A stretch of 64,000 nt of DNA from Clusia tigrina (lineage: Eukaryota > Arthropoda > Insecta > Diptera > Clusiidae): positions 113,876,814 through 113,940,813 of the forward strand of contig OV050030.1 in NCBI GenBank assembly GCA_920105625.2, given 5' to 3'. The position numbers were made by a program, and so were the translations under genes. The notes under the pieces were generated by a model that saw only the letters and a program-made list of their open reading frames with translations, was not told the origin of the DNA and did not search any database. Every line of letters starts with the position of its first letter. Position 1 is the first letter of the stretch. Positions 43,832 through 56,096 of the stretch are shown piece after piece.

Positions 43832-46800
43832 TTATTTGTGTGGTCTAATGTGGAATAATTTCAATAAATTATTATGTAGCTTTTTATTTTTTCCCTTAAT
43901 CGTTACGACTGTTGTAACTGGGCTTCGGATCTCTGCTACTACATACGGACCTATCCACACAGGTGAGAATTTGTTTCTCCTAGCCTGATTCTTCATTAGT
44001 ACTTGATCACCCACATGAAAAACTACTGGGTTTAGTACCTTGTTATAGGCTTCCCTGGCCACTCGTTTAGCACATTCCTGGTTTTCTCTAACCAATTCGT
44101 GCGCTCGCTGCAACTGATACTTTTGCACTTTATTCGGGTCATCAGCATTGTATACAGGCGCACATTTGCGCTTCAAATTCGCTGGCACGTTGAAATCAAA
44201 CCCGTAGAGTGTTCTAAACGGAGTTTGCTTTGTTGATACATGCACAGTATTGTTGTGTACATGCATCGCAGTGGTTAACCATTGATCCCAATTCGAGCCG
44301 TCTTCTTTGGCAAAACTGCGCAAGTACTCGGCCAAAGGTCGATGACTACGTTCCAATGAGCCATTCGCCTGTGGATGATATGGTGTTATGTGCAACTTCT
44401 TGATTCCCAGCATTTTACACGTTTCTGAGAATAGTTTTGATAAGAAATTTGAACCATTGTCGGTGATCAAAACCTTAGGTATGTTGTAACGTGCTATAAT
44501 TTCATCAAAGAATGCCTTGGCTACCGTACCTGCTTCCGCATCAGGTATAGCCACGCACGCCATATATTTTGAGAAATCATCTTGGAACGTCAAGATGTAT
44601 TTATTGCCCGAAACAGTCTCAGGTAAAATACCTACAATATCCATATGAACTTTATCAAATGGTTGTTTTGGTGTGTCAGTTAACACCATGGGCATCTTGG
44701 TTAGCCTTGAACTTTTGTTGGCCTTGCACTTTGGGCAATCTTACATATTTTTTTATGTCCTTGAGCATACCTTTCCATCCGTATACTCGCCTAATTCTGT
44801 CATGGGTTTTCCAGAATCCCTGGTGTCCACCTAGAGGTGAATCATGGAAACCCTTTAACACAGCCTGGATATCCTTTATATCCTTCAGCCATTCCACACT
44901 ACTGGCTCTTTGTTCATTGGCAACGTCACCCGCATTGGTAACGTTTCCTGTTGCATCAATTTTATCCCCTTGAATTCTCTCGGTCTTCTCCTTATCTGAC
45001 CGTGCTTTGGCCCGCGTTTGCACTACTGATACCTTCTGTGCCTGCGGTACTCTGCTGAGTGCATCTGCATTCAGATTCTTTTTCCCAGGTTTTGTAAATG
45101 ATTTCAAAATCATACTCAGACAATTTATGTCTGAACCTGGCTAGCCTAGACGTTTGGTCTTTCAAATTGGCTATGCCTCTCAACGGCTGGTGATCAGTGT
45201 ATATCTTGAATGGGCGTCCTAGCAGATATGCCCTAAAATTCTTTGTAGCCCACACTATGGCTAGAAATTCCTTTTCTATTGTGGAGTATCTCTTTTCCGT
45301 GTCGCTAAGCGCTCTGCTTGCGAATGCTATTGGTCGGTCATTCCCGACTTCCCCTTGTGACAATACTGCCCCTAATGCTTCATTGCTAGCATCAGTGGTC
45401 AACAAAAAAGTTTGCTCAAAGTCGGGGTATGCCAAAATCGGTGGCGAGCTAATTATTTCTTTTAGCCCCTCGAATGCTTGCTGACATCTCTCTGTCCATT
45501 CGAACTTTGCCTCTTTTCGTAGCAACTTGTTAATTGGCAACGCAATTCCAGCTAGTCCTTCCACGAACTTTCTATAATAGTTCACTAGTCCTAGGAATGC
45601 TTGCACTTCCTTTCTGTTTCTCGGAATCGCTAGATTTTTAACGCATTCCACCTTCTGCGGGTCAGGCAGTGCTCCTGCTTCTGAGCAACGATGGCCTAAA
45701 TAAACCACCTCTCTCCGCAAAAATTGACACTTCTCCGTGTTCAATTTCAAATTGTGTTCTCGTAATTTCTGGAGTACCTTGCACAAGCGTTGCGAATGCT
45801 GCTGCAAGTTCTTCCCATAAATTACAATATCATCCAGATACACAAAACAATCTAACCCTTGCAAGCCTGTTAGCACATGGTTCATTAGCCGTTGGAAGGT
45901 AGCCGGTGCTCCTGTTAATCCAAACGGCATTCTATTAAACTCATAATGCCCTAAACTGGTGCTGAACGCGGTTTTCTGCTTATCTTGGGTATCCACCAGA
46001 ACTTGGTGGTAGCCACTCGCTAAATCAAGTGTAGAAAAATATCTACTATGCCCCAATTGATCCAGAATCTCTTCTATCCTTGGTATCGGGAACACCTGCT
46101 TGATAGTGGCGTCGTTCAATTTCCTAAAATCGACGACCATTCTCCAGTTCTTCTGACCCTGAGCACCTCCCTTCTTTGGTACCAAAATTATTGGTGAGTT
46201 CCAAGGCGAGATACTCGGTGAAATTATGTTATCTTTTATCATCCCTTCCACTTGCCTGTTTACCTCATCTTTGTGAGCCTGTGGCAATCTGTACTGTTTC
46301 TGGTTAATTGGTGCTTGATCCACTCTAGTAGGTATTTCATGCTCTACCTCTGGTGTATATGTTAACTGGTCTCCTTCCAGCAAAAATATGTCATGGAATG
46401 ACGCACAAATGGCTTCTATTGATGCCTTCTCTTCTGAATTCACGCTTGGGTCTAACTTCAAGGATTCTAGCACCCTCTCCATTCTTTTTCTTATATCTAC
46501 CTGCTTAATCTGATTCACCGATCTATAATTCGGTTCCTTAAAATTATCATAGCTAGTGAACTTGGGCCTAAAATCCTCCTCCATCAGGTAGTCCTTTTCC
46601 GATGCATTGAGTACGCAAGCGTACACCTTACCCTTGTCAACGTGCGTTATGGTTTCCCCCATATATACGCCCTCCGCTAGCTGCTGCTTGTGCAAAACAA
46701 CAGTCCTAAGTTTCGTATTTACATGCATAGTAACTACTCTGGTTGACCTTCCGTTTACTACCTCTTAACCCCAGTCACGGTTCCATCCTGCCATGACATT

Positions 46801-47370
46801 AATGGAAAAGTAAGGATTCTATGCTTATTGTTATCATAGAATGATAACTGCTTATCGAGCGCATCCAGTATGGTGCGTCCCCAAAGATTATCACGGCCAA
46901 TTATTCCATCAGCCGGGATACCTTTCCTATCCACTTCCACTGCGTGCACTCTAAAACTCATACCCTTAACTCCACTGTGCCCTATTCTGAGCGACCCCAA
47001 TGTCCTAATGCACCCTCCAAACGCTCCGTTAAGGGTTCTTAAGTCCATTTGATTAATGTCTAGCCCCTTCCGTAAAACACTAGATTTTACGAGGCTAGTG
47101 TCCGCCCCTGAATCTACTAATAGCACTAGTTTTCCACTCGCTGCTTCCTCGCAGGGCATCTCGATGAAAGCATCACCTATCCTGCTCATAGCGAAGCAAT
47201 GTCCTTCTGTTCCCAACATGGACGCGTATCCACTTCCTAACTTTTCGTGATACTGGAGAGCCTCCTGCTCCTCCTTCTCCTGGACTGTAGTTCCTACATT
47301 ACTAGTCCCACGTATTTCCGGCCTTATTATTACTCTCTTTCTTTTGGCTTTCCAGTCTACTGGCCTCGAC
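43832..47370 (-). pseudogene. pol: 412-like pol, inner copy
   Basis: The frame opens near 47370, overlapping the end of gag in another frame. Aspartic protease (LLVDSGADTSLV near 47100) runs to a stop at 46758; relative to the outer copy about 10 bases are missing just there. RT and RNase H (VVDFRKLND, YLDDIVIYG, TTDASNEALG, TDHQPL) occupy 46728-45090. A one-base shift near 45085 and another near 44735 (in the HHCC region) separate the integrase, whose core reads HMDIVGILP, ITDNGSNF and the Glu of NGSLERSHR to 43832. Similar to the 412/mdg1 group. Inactive. Confidence 0.92.
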
Positions 47371-49690
47371 TGGGCCGCTGGAAGTTTCCCTGGTTCCTTT
47401 GTTGGGATTGTCTATCCCTGCATTCCGCTGCCCGATGTCCCATCTGTCCACATGAGAAGCATCTCAACCCCTGTTGGGTGTTGCGTATTTTTGGTTCACT
47501 TTTGGAAGTCCAATTTGGTTGCTGCTGACCACTCCCAGTTTTTAAAGGACTTCTTCCTTGGTTAATTCCTTCTGTTGAATTTACTTGGGGACTACTGAAG
47601 TTACCCCTGCTGTCCCTCAAGGGTGGAACCGGGCGCCTCGTAGCTGGCTGCCTTTTACTCTGATTCCATTCTGTGTCTCCATGGCACTGTCTACTTGCCT
47701 CATGACCATATGTTTGGCACTCCATACAGTAGGGCGTGTTTTTGCGTGTAATGCACTCATCCCTTGTATGACCTTGCTTACGGCAGAACGAACATGTGGG
47801 TGCCCTCTGTACAAACCCCTTGTACGGATTTCTCGGATTCGCGGCTCTGTTGTCGGAGACACCGGGATTATATGCTCCTCTGTATATGTTTGGGACGTAA
47901 TTACTTCCATCTCTGTTCACGACAGCGGCGGTGAACATGTCCTGTCTATTTTCCAACATGTGTACCTCACCTAACCCAGCCGTACTCCGTTCCACGAGAA
48001 CTTGTGCTCTAATCGCTTCTTCTACTAATTCCTCCAGGGATCCTGTTCTGCTATTCAGCATATGAATCTTTAGAACGGAGTTGCGGAGTCCCACCACGAA
48101 AGTTGTCAACACCGACTCGTCAACTTCGTGTAATAACGCTGTATCTCCAATGCCATTGTACTTATTCCTGATTATTTCCTGGGCCATCATCTGAAGTGAC
48201 TCTAAACGCCTGGCAAAGGCACGTATGTCTTCACTTGACAGCTGCTTCCCGATTCTTATTTCTTGGGTTATGTCTTCCAAAGATCTCACCTTCAGATAAG
48301 TTCTCCTTATAAGACCGTAAAGCTCGTCCACACTGGCGAATTGCTTTGGCAACACAAGGTTGTACGCGTCTCCAAATAATCTTTGCTTAACACAGTCGAA
48401 GAAATCCTGCAACTCATCAGGGCTTATGCTTCGCTTTGCAAGCTCACAACCTTGAATGAATCTCTTAACTTCTGACCGTAAATCTTCTGAAGCTGCACCA
48501 GTAAACGCAGGTACTAGCCTGGCCACTGTCTTTGAAATCTCCTCTATACCCATTTTGCGTATTTTTGTTTTACTTATGACCGGTAAAACTTGAGCGCTAT
48601 ATTTATGAGTGGTTCCTAGCTTTACTTCTCCCGGATCTGAGAGGTAATTGACCAATGACGGACACATTAGTCTTCGATCGTTTGTTCGTACAGGCGAAAT
48701 ACTGTCCACAGTATTGGGCCTTTCCTGTACCGTTACTGCTTCTGGCTCCTTTGGCGGATATCCCTTATTTTTATTAGTTATCGGACTTCCTGGAGAAAAA
48801 GGCTCGACCCCGATTTCAGATGCGCCAAACAAAAATTCCGCTTCCCTCTCTTCACTCAATACTAATCTGGGCTTTACCACTCGGTTTATCCCTTCTGGTG
48901 TTAGATACTCCGGCCAGCGCACTTCCGGTGGCAATGTCAATACCGTCTGTGTAAAGCCAGCCGATGCTGATTTCGATCTCTCCCTATTCAGTGAGACCCT
49001 ATTGGTCGCCCGTCCTCTTTTTAATTCCGCACACTCCTTTTCCAACAGCGTTGCTGCTTCCTCTGTTTCCGTCAATCTCTGAGAAAGTTCCTTTACCTTC
49101 TTCTCAAGATACTCTTTTTGTGCTCTCAAATCTTCTCTTTTCTTATGAAAACTGAATAACTTTTCTTCTGTTCTTCTTTGGATTGCCGTAAAGGCTTGAT
49201 CCGCTACTTCCAATGGTGACACAGCTCCTCCGGCATTCGCCTGCTTCCACAATTCCTGAGCTTCTTCCCTGCTTGTACTCGCTTCGAACTGGTCAACTAT
49301 TTTCCCAGTAAACAGTTCCACCTCTGACTGCATTGATTTCAATCTGTTCCTTACTTCCTCGTCTGGTGAAACCAAACTCACAGTTTGTTGCCCTAGTCCT
49401 TCTAATTCAGAACTAAATGTATCTGCCCATTCATTGATCAGACTATTTATGTAGTCTGCGTATTTTTCCGCAAAATATTTTCCCTTGCCGTACTCAACTG
49501 CGTGAGGCAACAACAGTCCGTGATTATTGTTGAACTCTCTCCCCAGATCTTGCAACTGTGTTATCCGCTTGCGGTAATACACGTTGTCCTTACGTAAACT
49601 GCCGTCTTTCTTAAAGTTACGGACCAGCTTTTCAATCGTTTCGCCAATTTGCTCCTGCCTCAGCAGTAATCCTTGCGCTTCCTTCGTCAT
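47357..49690 (-). CDS. gag: 412-like gag, inner copy, apparently intact
   Basis: About 777 residues from ATG 49690; the frame is open 33 bases further to ATG 49723, but 49690 aligns with the outer copy's start. The N-terminal third is coiled-coil-like; the middle is a capsid-like domain; the C-terminal end has three CCHC knuckles, CSFCRKQGHTRDEC, CMECQTYGHEASRQC and CFSCGQMGHRAAEC, the last near 47430-47475. It forms the particle and binds the genomic RNA. It is the only long intact gag of this family here. pol overlaps its end in another frame, implying frameshifting. Confidence 0.9.
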   Translation of the reverse strand: MTKEAQGLLLRQEQIGETIEKLVRNFKKDGSLRKDNVYYRKRITQLQDLGREFNNNHGLLLPHAVEYGKGKYFAEKYADYINSLINEWADTFSSELEGLGQQTVSLVSPDEEVRNRLKSMQSEVELFTGKIVDQFEASTSREEAQELWKQANAGGAVSPLEVADQAFTAIQRRTEEKLFSFHKKREDLRAQKEYLEKKVKELSQRLTETEEAATLLEKECAELKRGRATNRVSLNRERSKSASAGFTQTVLTLPPEVRWPEYLTPEGINRVVKPRLVLSEEREAEFLFGASEIGVEPFSPGSPITNKNKGYPPKEPEAVTVQERPNTVDSISPVRTNDRRLMCPSLVNYLSDPGEVKLGTTHKYSAQVLPVISKTKIRKMGIEEISKTVARLVPAFTGAASEDLRSEVKRFIQGCELAKRSISPDELQDFFDCVKQRLFGDAYNLVLPKQFASVDELYGLIRRTYLKVRSLEDITQEIRIGKQLSSEDIRAFARRLESLQMMAQEIIRNKYNGIGDTALLHEVDESVLTTFVVGLRNSVLKIHMLNSRTGSLEELVEEAIRAQVLVERSTAGLGEVHMLENRQDMFTAAVVNRDGSNYVPNIYRGAYNPGVSDNRAANPRNPYKGFVQRAPTCSFCRKQGHTRDECITRKNTPYCMECQTYGHEASRQCHGDTEWNQSKRQPATRRPVPPLRDSRGNFSSPQVNSTEGINQGRSPLKTGSGQQQPNWTSKSEPKIRNTQQGLRCFSCGQMGHRAAECRDRQSQQRNQGNFQRPSRGQ

Positions 49691-50815
49691 ATCCCAAATG
49701 CCAGAACAGATGGCGTATCCCAATTTACAAATAAAAATCCAATAATTGTTAAAACTTGTTATTAACTTATCCCAATATTTTATTCCATCTTACTTATTGA
49801 TAAATACAAATTTATTTAAAAAAAAACATTCCACCGTAAATTCTATGTTTATATACATATTCTGCTATACTTGTTTTCCATTACAAAGTCCCGCTGTCTA
49901 CCGGCGTCCATTAAGTCCTTCCATCAATGCAAAGTGGTCCTTGACTTCCTCACAAATACTCCTTGTTTTCCTCTCACCATCCTTAATACTCCCAAAAATC
50001 CATAAAAAAGGCCATATGTTTGTAAAAACCGAAATTTGCTTTACCGGCAAAAGTGTCTTGATTCATTCCCGGAAATTTGAATCCATGTTTAAAAATAAAC
50101 CCGTAACGTATGCGCCACATAATAGCAGCATTTAGCTGTTATCTTCAACATTGCTACGCAAATTGTAGTTTCCGAACTACAAAAAACTTTAATGCAACAA
50201 CACATGTTGTCTGCACCTCTTCACCTAATACCCTAGACTCAAAATGCCAAATATTTAAATCAATCTTTATTTTGATTTCAAAACAATATAAATTGAATCG
50301 TATAAATGTCCCTACCGACAAACAAACACAAATCCCCTATCATAACCGTACGAACCCTATACCGTGGCACGTTCTTTCCGAACCAAACCAACCGGTATAC
50401 ACAAGTTCGCAATTCAATCACGCAAAATCCGTGAATAAACAGACACGTCCCACATTCCCCGAGAATGCTGAAACAAAATGTATTATAAAAAGAATGAACC
50501 TGATTTTAGTGAAACAACCCTATGCAACCTGACCGTAAGTAGAAAGTTTTCTTTTAAATCGACCTATTGTCACCTAACCGCAGCGGCTAATCAGCCCCAA
50601 TGCTGCTTCTTCTGCATGACCGGCGCAAAAGCGCCCACACGGCCACCGAAGAATCGTCGACAAAATTCACTTAGATACTAGAATGTCCTACCATAGACAT
50701 ACTCACCATTTTCGTTCCCTCCATTGCCCTCCTCTGGGATGGTTATCCTGATGGTTTCCTATTGGTGGATTCCCGCGTAGGAGTGCTCTTTTCCTGGCAC
50801 TCGACGTTGGATCCT
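49691..50815 (-). other. Leader of the inner 412-like copy
   Basis: No supported gene. It contains the hairpin at 50165-50180 shared with the leaders at 37503 and 59923, and a CAACA-rich partial palindrome near 50190-50210 equivalent to 37474-37487. Confidence 0.65.
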
Positions 50816-50828
50816 ACCGGCTGCGCCA
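50816..50828 (-). other. Primer-binding site of the inner 412-like copy
   Basis: TGGCGCAGCCGGT on the minus strand, three bases from the LTR. Confidence 0.75.
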
Positions 50829-50831
50829 AAA

Positions 50832-51288
50832 TGTTGGGGTCCTCGTGTCCTTGCTTGGCGGGCGACGTCCTGTCGCGGTTCTTCCGGGCGCGTGGCTGCA
50901 AAATCAAGAACCCTAACGTAGAGTCAGTTCTTAAAACACAAGAGAGCTTTATTCTTAAAATGCTAGTTCTTATATACTATTTACAAATAAACATTACAGT
51001 CTACCTCTTCACTTTTCTGGTGTTCCAGTTACGCAATTGTTATTTGGTGTCAGTGGCTCAAGCCCACTGACCTACTGCAAGTAAAAGTGTCGTCGGTGCA
51101 TTCTAAATGCCCATCGTCAGCTTGACTGCGGAACTGTGACACCCTAAAAGTTTACATCATAATTAATGAATAATCACTATTTATTTACAATATTCGCACC
51201 CTAAAAATATGTGCGTTCTTAATGAATTTAGTAAGAGCCGGTGCTGTGAGTCAACTACGCGTAGGTAGCTTGATTCTAACTCACAACA
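50832..51288 (-). repeat. 5' LTR of the inner 412-like copy (457 bp)
   Basis: TG...CA ends in both readings, hairpin at 51049-51071, TATATAAG and AATAAAGC signals on the minus strand near 50950-50975. Confidence 0.92.
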
Positions 51289-51292
51289 GTAC
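51289..51292. repeat. Target-site duplication GTAC, right copy
   Basis: Pairs with 40488-40491. Confidence 0.88.
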
Positions 51293-53107
51293 CGAGTAAC
51301 GTAAGAACAATGGTTCAAGATACGGAGGAGCAAGAGTCGCTCCGGGGAAAATTTTTTGATTTCGTATTGATTTGGGTAACGGTGATGATTCTAGTACTTA
51401 GATTAAGTTTTAATAAGGTTAGAGAGTATAGGCCAATCGCCGCGTACGTGGTACGAGGATGTATAGTTAAGATATTCACGGTAATTTTGAGGGAGTATAG
51501 GATTGTAAGGGATAACTGCGGTGCATGGAGGAGAAAATTGGAAGAGTTAGGTAGTAGACACGCGTCCAGAACGAAAGCACGTTGTTTCGTTATGAGCAGG
51601 ATAGGTGATGCCTTCATCGAGATACCCTGCAAGGAATCAGCTACTGGAAAGATAGTGCTTTTAGTAGATTCAGGGGCGGATACCAGCCTTGTAAAATCTA
51701 GTGTTTTACGGAAACGACTAGTTGTTAACCCAAAGGATGTAAGAACGCTTTATGGAGCGTTCGGAGGATGCATCAGGACACTGGTGTCACTCAGAATAGG
51801 GCACAGTGAAGTTAAGGGTATGAGTTTTAGAGTGCACTCAGTCGAATTGGATAGGGAAGGTATCCCGGCCGATGGGATAATTGGCCGCGATAATCTCTGG
51901 GGCCGCACCATACTGGATGCGCTAGACAAGCAGTTATCATTTTATGATGATAATAGGAATAGGACCCTTACTCTCCCATTAAAGTCATGGCAGGAAGGAA
52001 CCGTGAATAGGGTTAAGAATTGTATAGAGGTAGTGAACGCAAGGTCAACCAGAGTAGTTACTATGCGTGTAAACACGAAACTTAGGACTCTTGTTTTGCA
52101 CAAATAGCAGCTAGCGGACGGCGTATATATGGGAGAGACCATAACGCATGTTAACAAGGGTAAGGTGTACGCTTGTGTACTAAATGCATCAGAAGATGAT
52201 TACTATATGGATAAGGCTTTTAGGCCTAAGTTCACTAGTTATGATAGTTTTAAGGAACCGAATTATAAATCGGTTAATCAGATTAAGTAGGTAGATATAA
52301 GAAAAAGAATGGAGAGGGTGCTAGAATCATTGAAGTTAGACCCAAGCGTAAATTTAGAAGAAAGGGCGTCAATAGAGGCCATTTGTACGTCATTCCATGA
52401 CATATTTTTGCTGGAAGGAGACCAGCCGACGAAATACACCAGACATAGAGAATGAAATACCTACTACAGTGGATCATCCAGAAATTACGAGAGCACAATT
52501 TGAAATTGAACTCGGAGAAGTGTCAATTTTTGCGAAGAGAGGTGGTTTATTTAGGCCATCGTTGCTCAGAGGCAGGAGCACTGCCTGACCCGCAGAAGGT
52601 GGAATGCGTTAAAAGCGGTTTAGCGGTTCCAAGAAATAGAAAGGAAGTGCAAGCATTCCTAGGACTAGTGAACTATTATAGAAAGTTCGTGGAACGACTA
52701 GCCGGAATTGCGTTGCCAATTAATCAGTTGCTACGAAAAAAAGCAAAGATCGAATGGACAGGGAGATGTCAGCAAGCATTCGAGAGGCGAAAAGAAATAA
52801 TTAAAAATTTAACGATTCCGAGAAATAGAAAGGAAGTGCAAGCATTCCTAGGACTAGTGATCTATTATAGAAAGTTCGTAGAAGGACTAGCCGGAATTTC
52901 GTTGCCAGTGAATAAGTTGCTACGAAAAGAAGCAAAGTTCGAATGGACAGAGAGCTGTCAGCAAGCATTCGAGAGGCTGTTTGGATAGGTCCGTATGTAG
53001 TAGCAGAAATCCGCAGCCCAGTTACAACAGTCGTTACGATTAAGGGCAAGAATAAAAAGCTACATAATAATTTATTGAAATTGTTCCACATTATACCACA
53101 CAACTAA
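51293..53107 (+). pseudogene. pol: 412-like pol, outer copy, heavily deleted
   Basis: Protease ORF 51310-52107 with LLVDSGADTSLV near 51660 and IIGRDNLWGRT near 51880-51910, ended by TAG at 52105. The following linker is recognisable with further stops (52288-52290 and near 52455). The reverse transcriptase core is deleted: sequence jumps near 52470 to the RT connection region, which is present twice, then near 52980 jumps to the integrase C-terminus (GPYVVAEIRSPVTTVVTIKG), ending at 53107. RNase H and the integrase core are gone. Certainly inactive. Confidence 0.9.
52609..52978 (+). repeat. Direct tandem duplication of about 180-190 bp in pol
   Basis: 52609-52790 and 52801-52978 both encode the RT connection segment containing NRKEVQAFLGLV. 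The copies differ by many substitutions, so the duplication is not recent or the two came from different relatives. Confidence 0.88.
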
Positions 53108-55663
53108 AGACATGTGTTAACAGTGTTTTACAAGTGTAAACACAACAATAACAACGTAAACATGTACGTGTGCATATCAGATAACACACATAGCTCCGAT
53201 TTTCAAAGTCAAGGCCAGTAGAAGTGTGCGACTTAAATCGGGCGAGTATAATTGACGTAAGAAAAATTTGCTTATTAGGCACTACTGCCGAATGAAGACA
53301 GTAGGGAAAAATATTTTTTAAATATTAAATAATAAAAAAGGGTTTCATTGGACACATTTTAAAAAATAAAATTATAAGACAATCGTGAGTAAGTAATTTA
53401 AACTGAACGTAGAGTATATACACACTTATATACGTCTGTTAATGAAGTGTAATATAATGCGTAAGCAGTAGCTCCGGCACCGTTGGTGAAGTAAGTATAC
53501 TTGTATATATGTGTATAATGTACAGAATGAATGTATGAGGGTATATTAAATAAGTAAGTAATTTTCTAATAGGAATGGGTATGGCCATATAAGTAAGTAT
53601 GTAGGGACATATGAATAGGAAATTGGCAGATATATAAATGACTGCTGACAATAAATTTGTATACTGAAAACAAAGAAAAGTAAATATATAGAGTTATACG
53701 TTGGAAAACTGGGACTCTGCAGAGATTTACATACCGCAGCAGGCTATATGTAAATATACATATACTTTTTCGGGTTATCGCTTAATATACTTGTTAATGG
53801 ATATATACATACCTGGCTAGTAGTAAATTGAAATATATATATATGCAATGAAAAATTGAGTCATGCAATGGACAATTTTTGCACATGAACGGGTTTATCT
53901 TTAATATACTCGCTTACGTAAGCTGGGCAAATAGTTTTGCCCAGAATTAATGTAAACATTTTTTTTTTGTGGGCGGCATGTAATTTTGTTATGTATGAAT
54001 CAGATTATTATAAAATGTATATTCATTGAGAAGAATTTAAATTTTGAATGCCGCTAACAATTTAAAGAAAATTGTATCATAGTTAATTAATAATATTTGT
54101 AAAGAAAACTGTTTTTATTACTTATTTATAGTTTGGTTTCTAAGACGTATTAGATATACGATATATAAATTTAAACACATAAAATTTACTATTTTCGTTA
54201 GCAAGAATATTAAAAATGAAATGAATGTAATACCTAGTAAGAATAATTAAAACTCGGCAAGTCCGATACATGTATAAGCGTCTTGGTTTTAGATATTAAG
54301 GCGTTGGCGAACAAACAAGGACATGTGGATGGTTCAATATGGTGCAGCATGTACCTGGAAGGGGCTTCCTGCAGCGTCGAAGACAGAGTAAGATGTTAAC
54401 CAACATCCAGGAGACCGGCAGATGAAATGCACGCGCAGCGGACAAAAATCTGACCGAATAAGGAGAAATAAGAAGACGTAGAAGAAGAGTGATCAGTAAG
54501 TCGCATAGGAAGAAAGACGAGATTGGCAACGATGATGTCCAGAGATAATTTTTGGTTGGAAGAAAATGAAAACGAAATTAGTGAGAATTCATTTTTATAT
54601 GAAAAAGTGAAAGAGCTTCCAACTTCCCATGTGCGAGATGACTACGATTTAAGCTTATGGAAAAATGGGGATGGTATCGGCTGAATACAATAGTTTCTAT
54701 CTGACAAGTAAAAGTCTATTAATACTTGAGTTTTATTGCATAACTGACGAAGTGGCATGAAAAACACTAACATATACGTTGTCCGGATAAAAAATCCAAC
54801 GTGTCTGCCATTATTACATATGTCAGTATGTATATTGTATTATTGTCTAGAAAGAAGAAGAGGTAATTTTAGCAAAAACCCAAAGTTACTCCGTAATTTT
54901 AGCGAGAAACGGCTACAACAACAATAACAGCCACAACTACCATCGTTCAATTAGCTTCGCAGAATAGTCTCCAGGCGCAAAAAATCATTTTAACCAAGAA
55001 AAGATCGAACATAACATAGCCAAGCTTTATCGGCTAACTTCGTAACGATTTCTCCAATGAGAAAATATCCCCTGTCACTGACTAAGCGAATATTTATTTT
55101 GACTTCGTCAGAAGCACATCTAGTCGCACAAGCTTGCATCATCTTTTTACGTGCTAGTCCAGAAAGAAGGGAGGTGCAGAGTTCATCGAGGGACAACTAG
55201 GGTCGTCAACTGGACCAGCAGGTAGCAGAGGGCGCAGTATAATATAAGGTTTTATGTATAGAGTAGAATTGTGTTATTGTTTAGATGTTTGTATATACGC
55301 CAATGAGAAAAGAGTCAATGAAAGACCAAATTATAAAAAGGGGAATATAATAAAAAATAAATGATAGATAAAAATAAGAAAAAAAAAAACAAAAACAAAG
55401 TAAAGAAAAAAACAAAAGAAAGAAAAAAACAAAAGAAAGAAAACTACAAAAGAAAATCAAAGCTAGAGAAAAAAAATATGGAAAAAAAGAATAAAAAAGC
55501 AACAAAAAAAAACCGTGATAGAACCCAAATAAGGCGATTTTAAGGGAACAATTAACACAAATTATATATATGTACTAAAGAGTTAAATAGATGCACATAA
55601 TTGTTTACAGTGCAAGAAAAATATTGTAGAGATATATTAGAAGTTAGTTGCACTAACTTCTTT
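53108..55663 (+). other. 3' non-coding region of the outer 412-like copy
   Basis: About 2.6 kb between pol and polypurine tract. The first about 150 bases and the last about 450 match the inner copy's 3' region. It has a strongly A-rich tract at about 55340-55540. A short ORF of 51 codons from ATG 54532 and low-complexity Lys-rich ORFs are not supported as genes. Confidence 0.6.
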
Positions 55664-55680
55664 TAGATAGAGGGGAGGGA
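55664..55680 (+). other. Polypurine tract of the outer 412-like copy
   Basis: AGATAGAGGGGAGGGA directly before the LTR start TGTTGTGAG at 55681. Confidence 0.8.
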
Positions 55681-56096
55681 TGTTGTGAGCTAGAATCAAG
55701 CTATCCTCGCGTAGTTGACTCACAGCACCGGCTCCTATTAAATACATTAAGAGCGCACATATTTTTAGGGTGCAAATATTGTAAATGAGCAGTATTTATG
55801 TATTAATTATGATGTAGACTTTTAGGATATCACAGTTCCGCAGTCAAGCTTACGAGGGGCATTTAGAATGCACCGACGACACTTCTACTTTCAGTAGGTC
55901 AGTTGGCTTGAGCAACTGACACTAAATAACAATTGCGTAACTGGAACACCAGAAAAGTCAAGACGTAGACTGTAATGTTTATTTGTAAATAATATACTCG
56001 TATAAGAACTAGTATTTTAAGAATAAAGCTCTTGTTGTTTTAAACCCAAAATAGTGCAGTGCTTATTTAAGAAAGTGGCAAGCAAGGACCCCAACA
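55681..56096 (+). repeat. 3' LTR of the outer 412-like copy (416 bp)
   Basis: Begins TGTTGTGAGC and ends CCCCAACA. The hairpin is at 55898-55920. It is 82 bp shorter than the 36300 LTR and in places more like the inner copy, which casts doubt on both LTRs belonging to one integration. Confidence 0.9.

Larger units (their letters stand above)
40492..51288 (-). mobile_element. 412/mdg1-like element, inner copy, inserted in its own relative
   Basis: Full 10.8-kb minus-strand element flanked by GTAC: 5' LTR 50832-51288, primer site, leader, gag, pol, about 2.9 kb of 3' non-coding sequence, polypurine tract, 3' LTR 40492-40975. It interrupts gag of the outer copy. LTRs differ by a 27-bp segment near 40575 and a few substitutions. 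Confidence 0.93.
36300..56096 (+). mobile_element. 412/mdg1-like Ty3/gypsy element, outer copy
   Basis: Plus-strand element: LTR, primer site, long leader, gag, [10.8-kb insertion of a sister copy], deleted pol, long 3' non-coding region, polypurine tract, LTR. LTRs start TGTTGTGAG and end CCCCAACA. Flanking 4-mers differ (GGGT left, GCCC right), so the ends may not derive from one integration. BEL/Pao sequence flanks both sides. Confidence 0.88.

Noticed and set aside
55361..55543. Lys-rich 60-residue ORF
   Set aside because: It is translation of an A-rich tract; the matching tract in the inner copy is not open in the same way.
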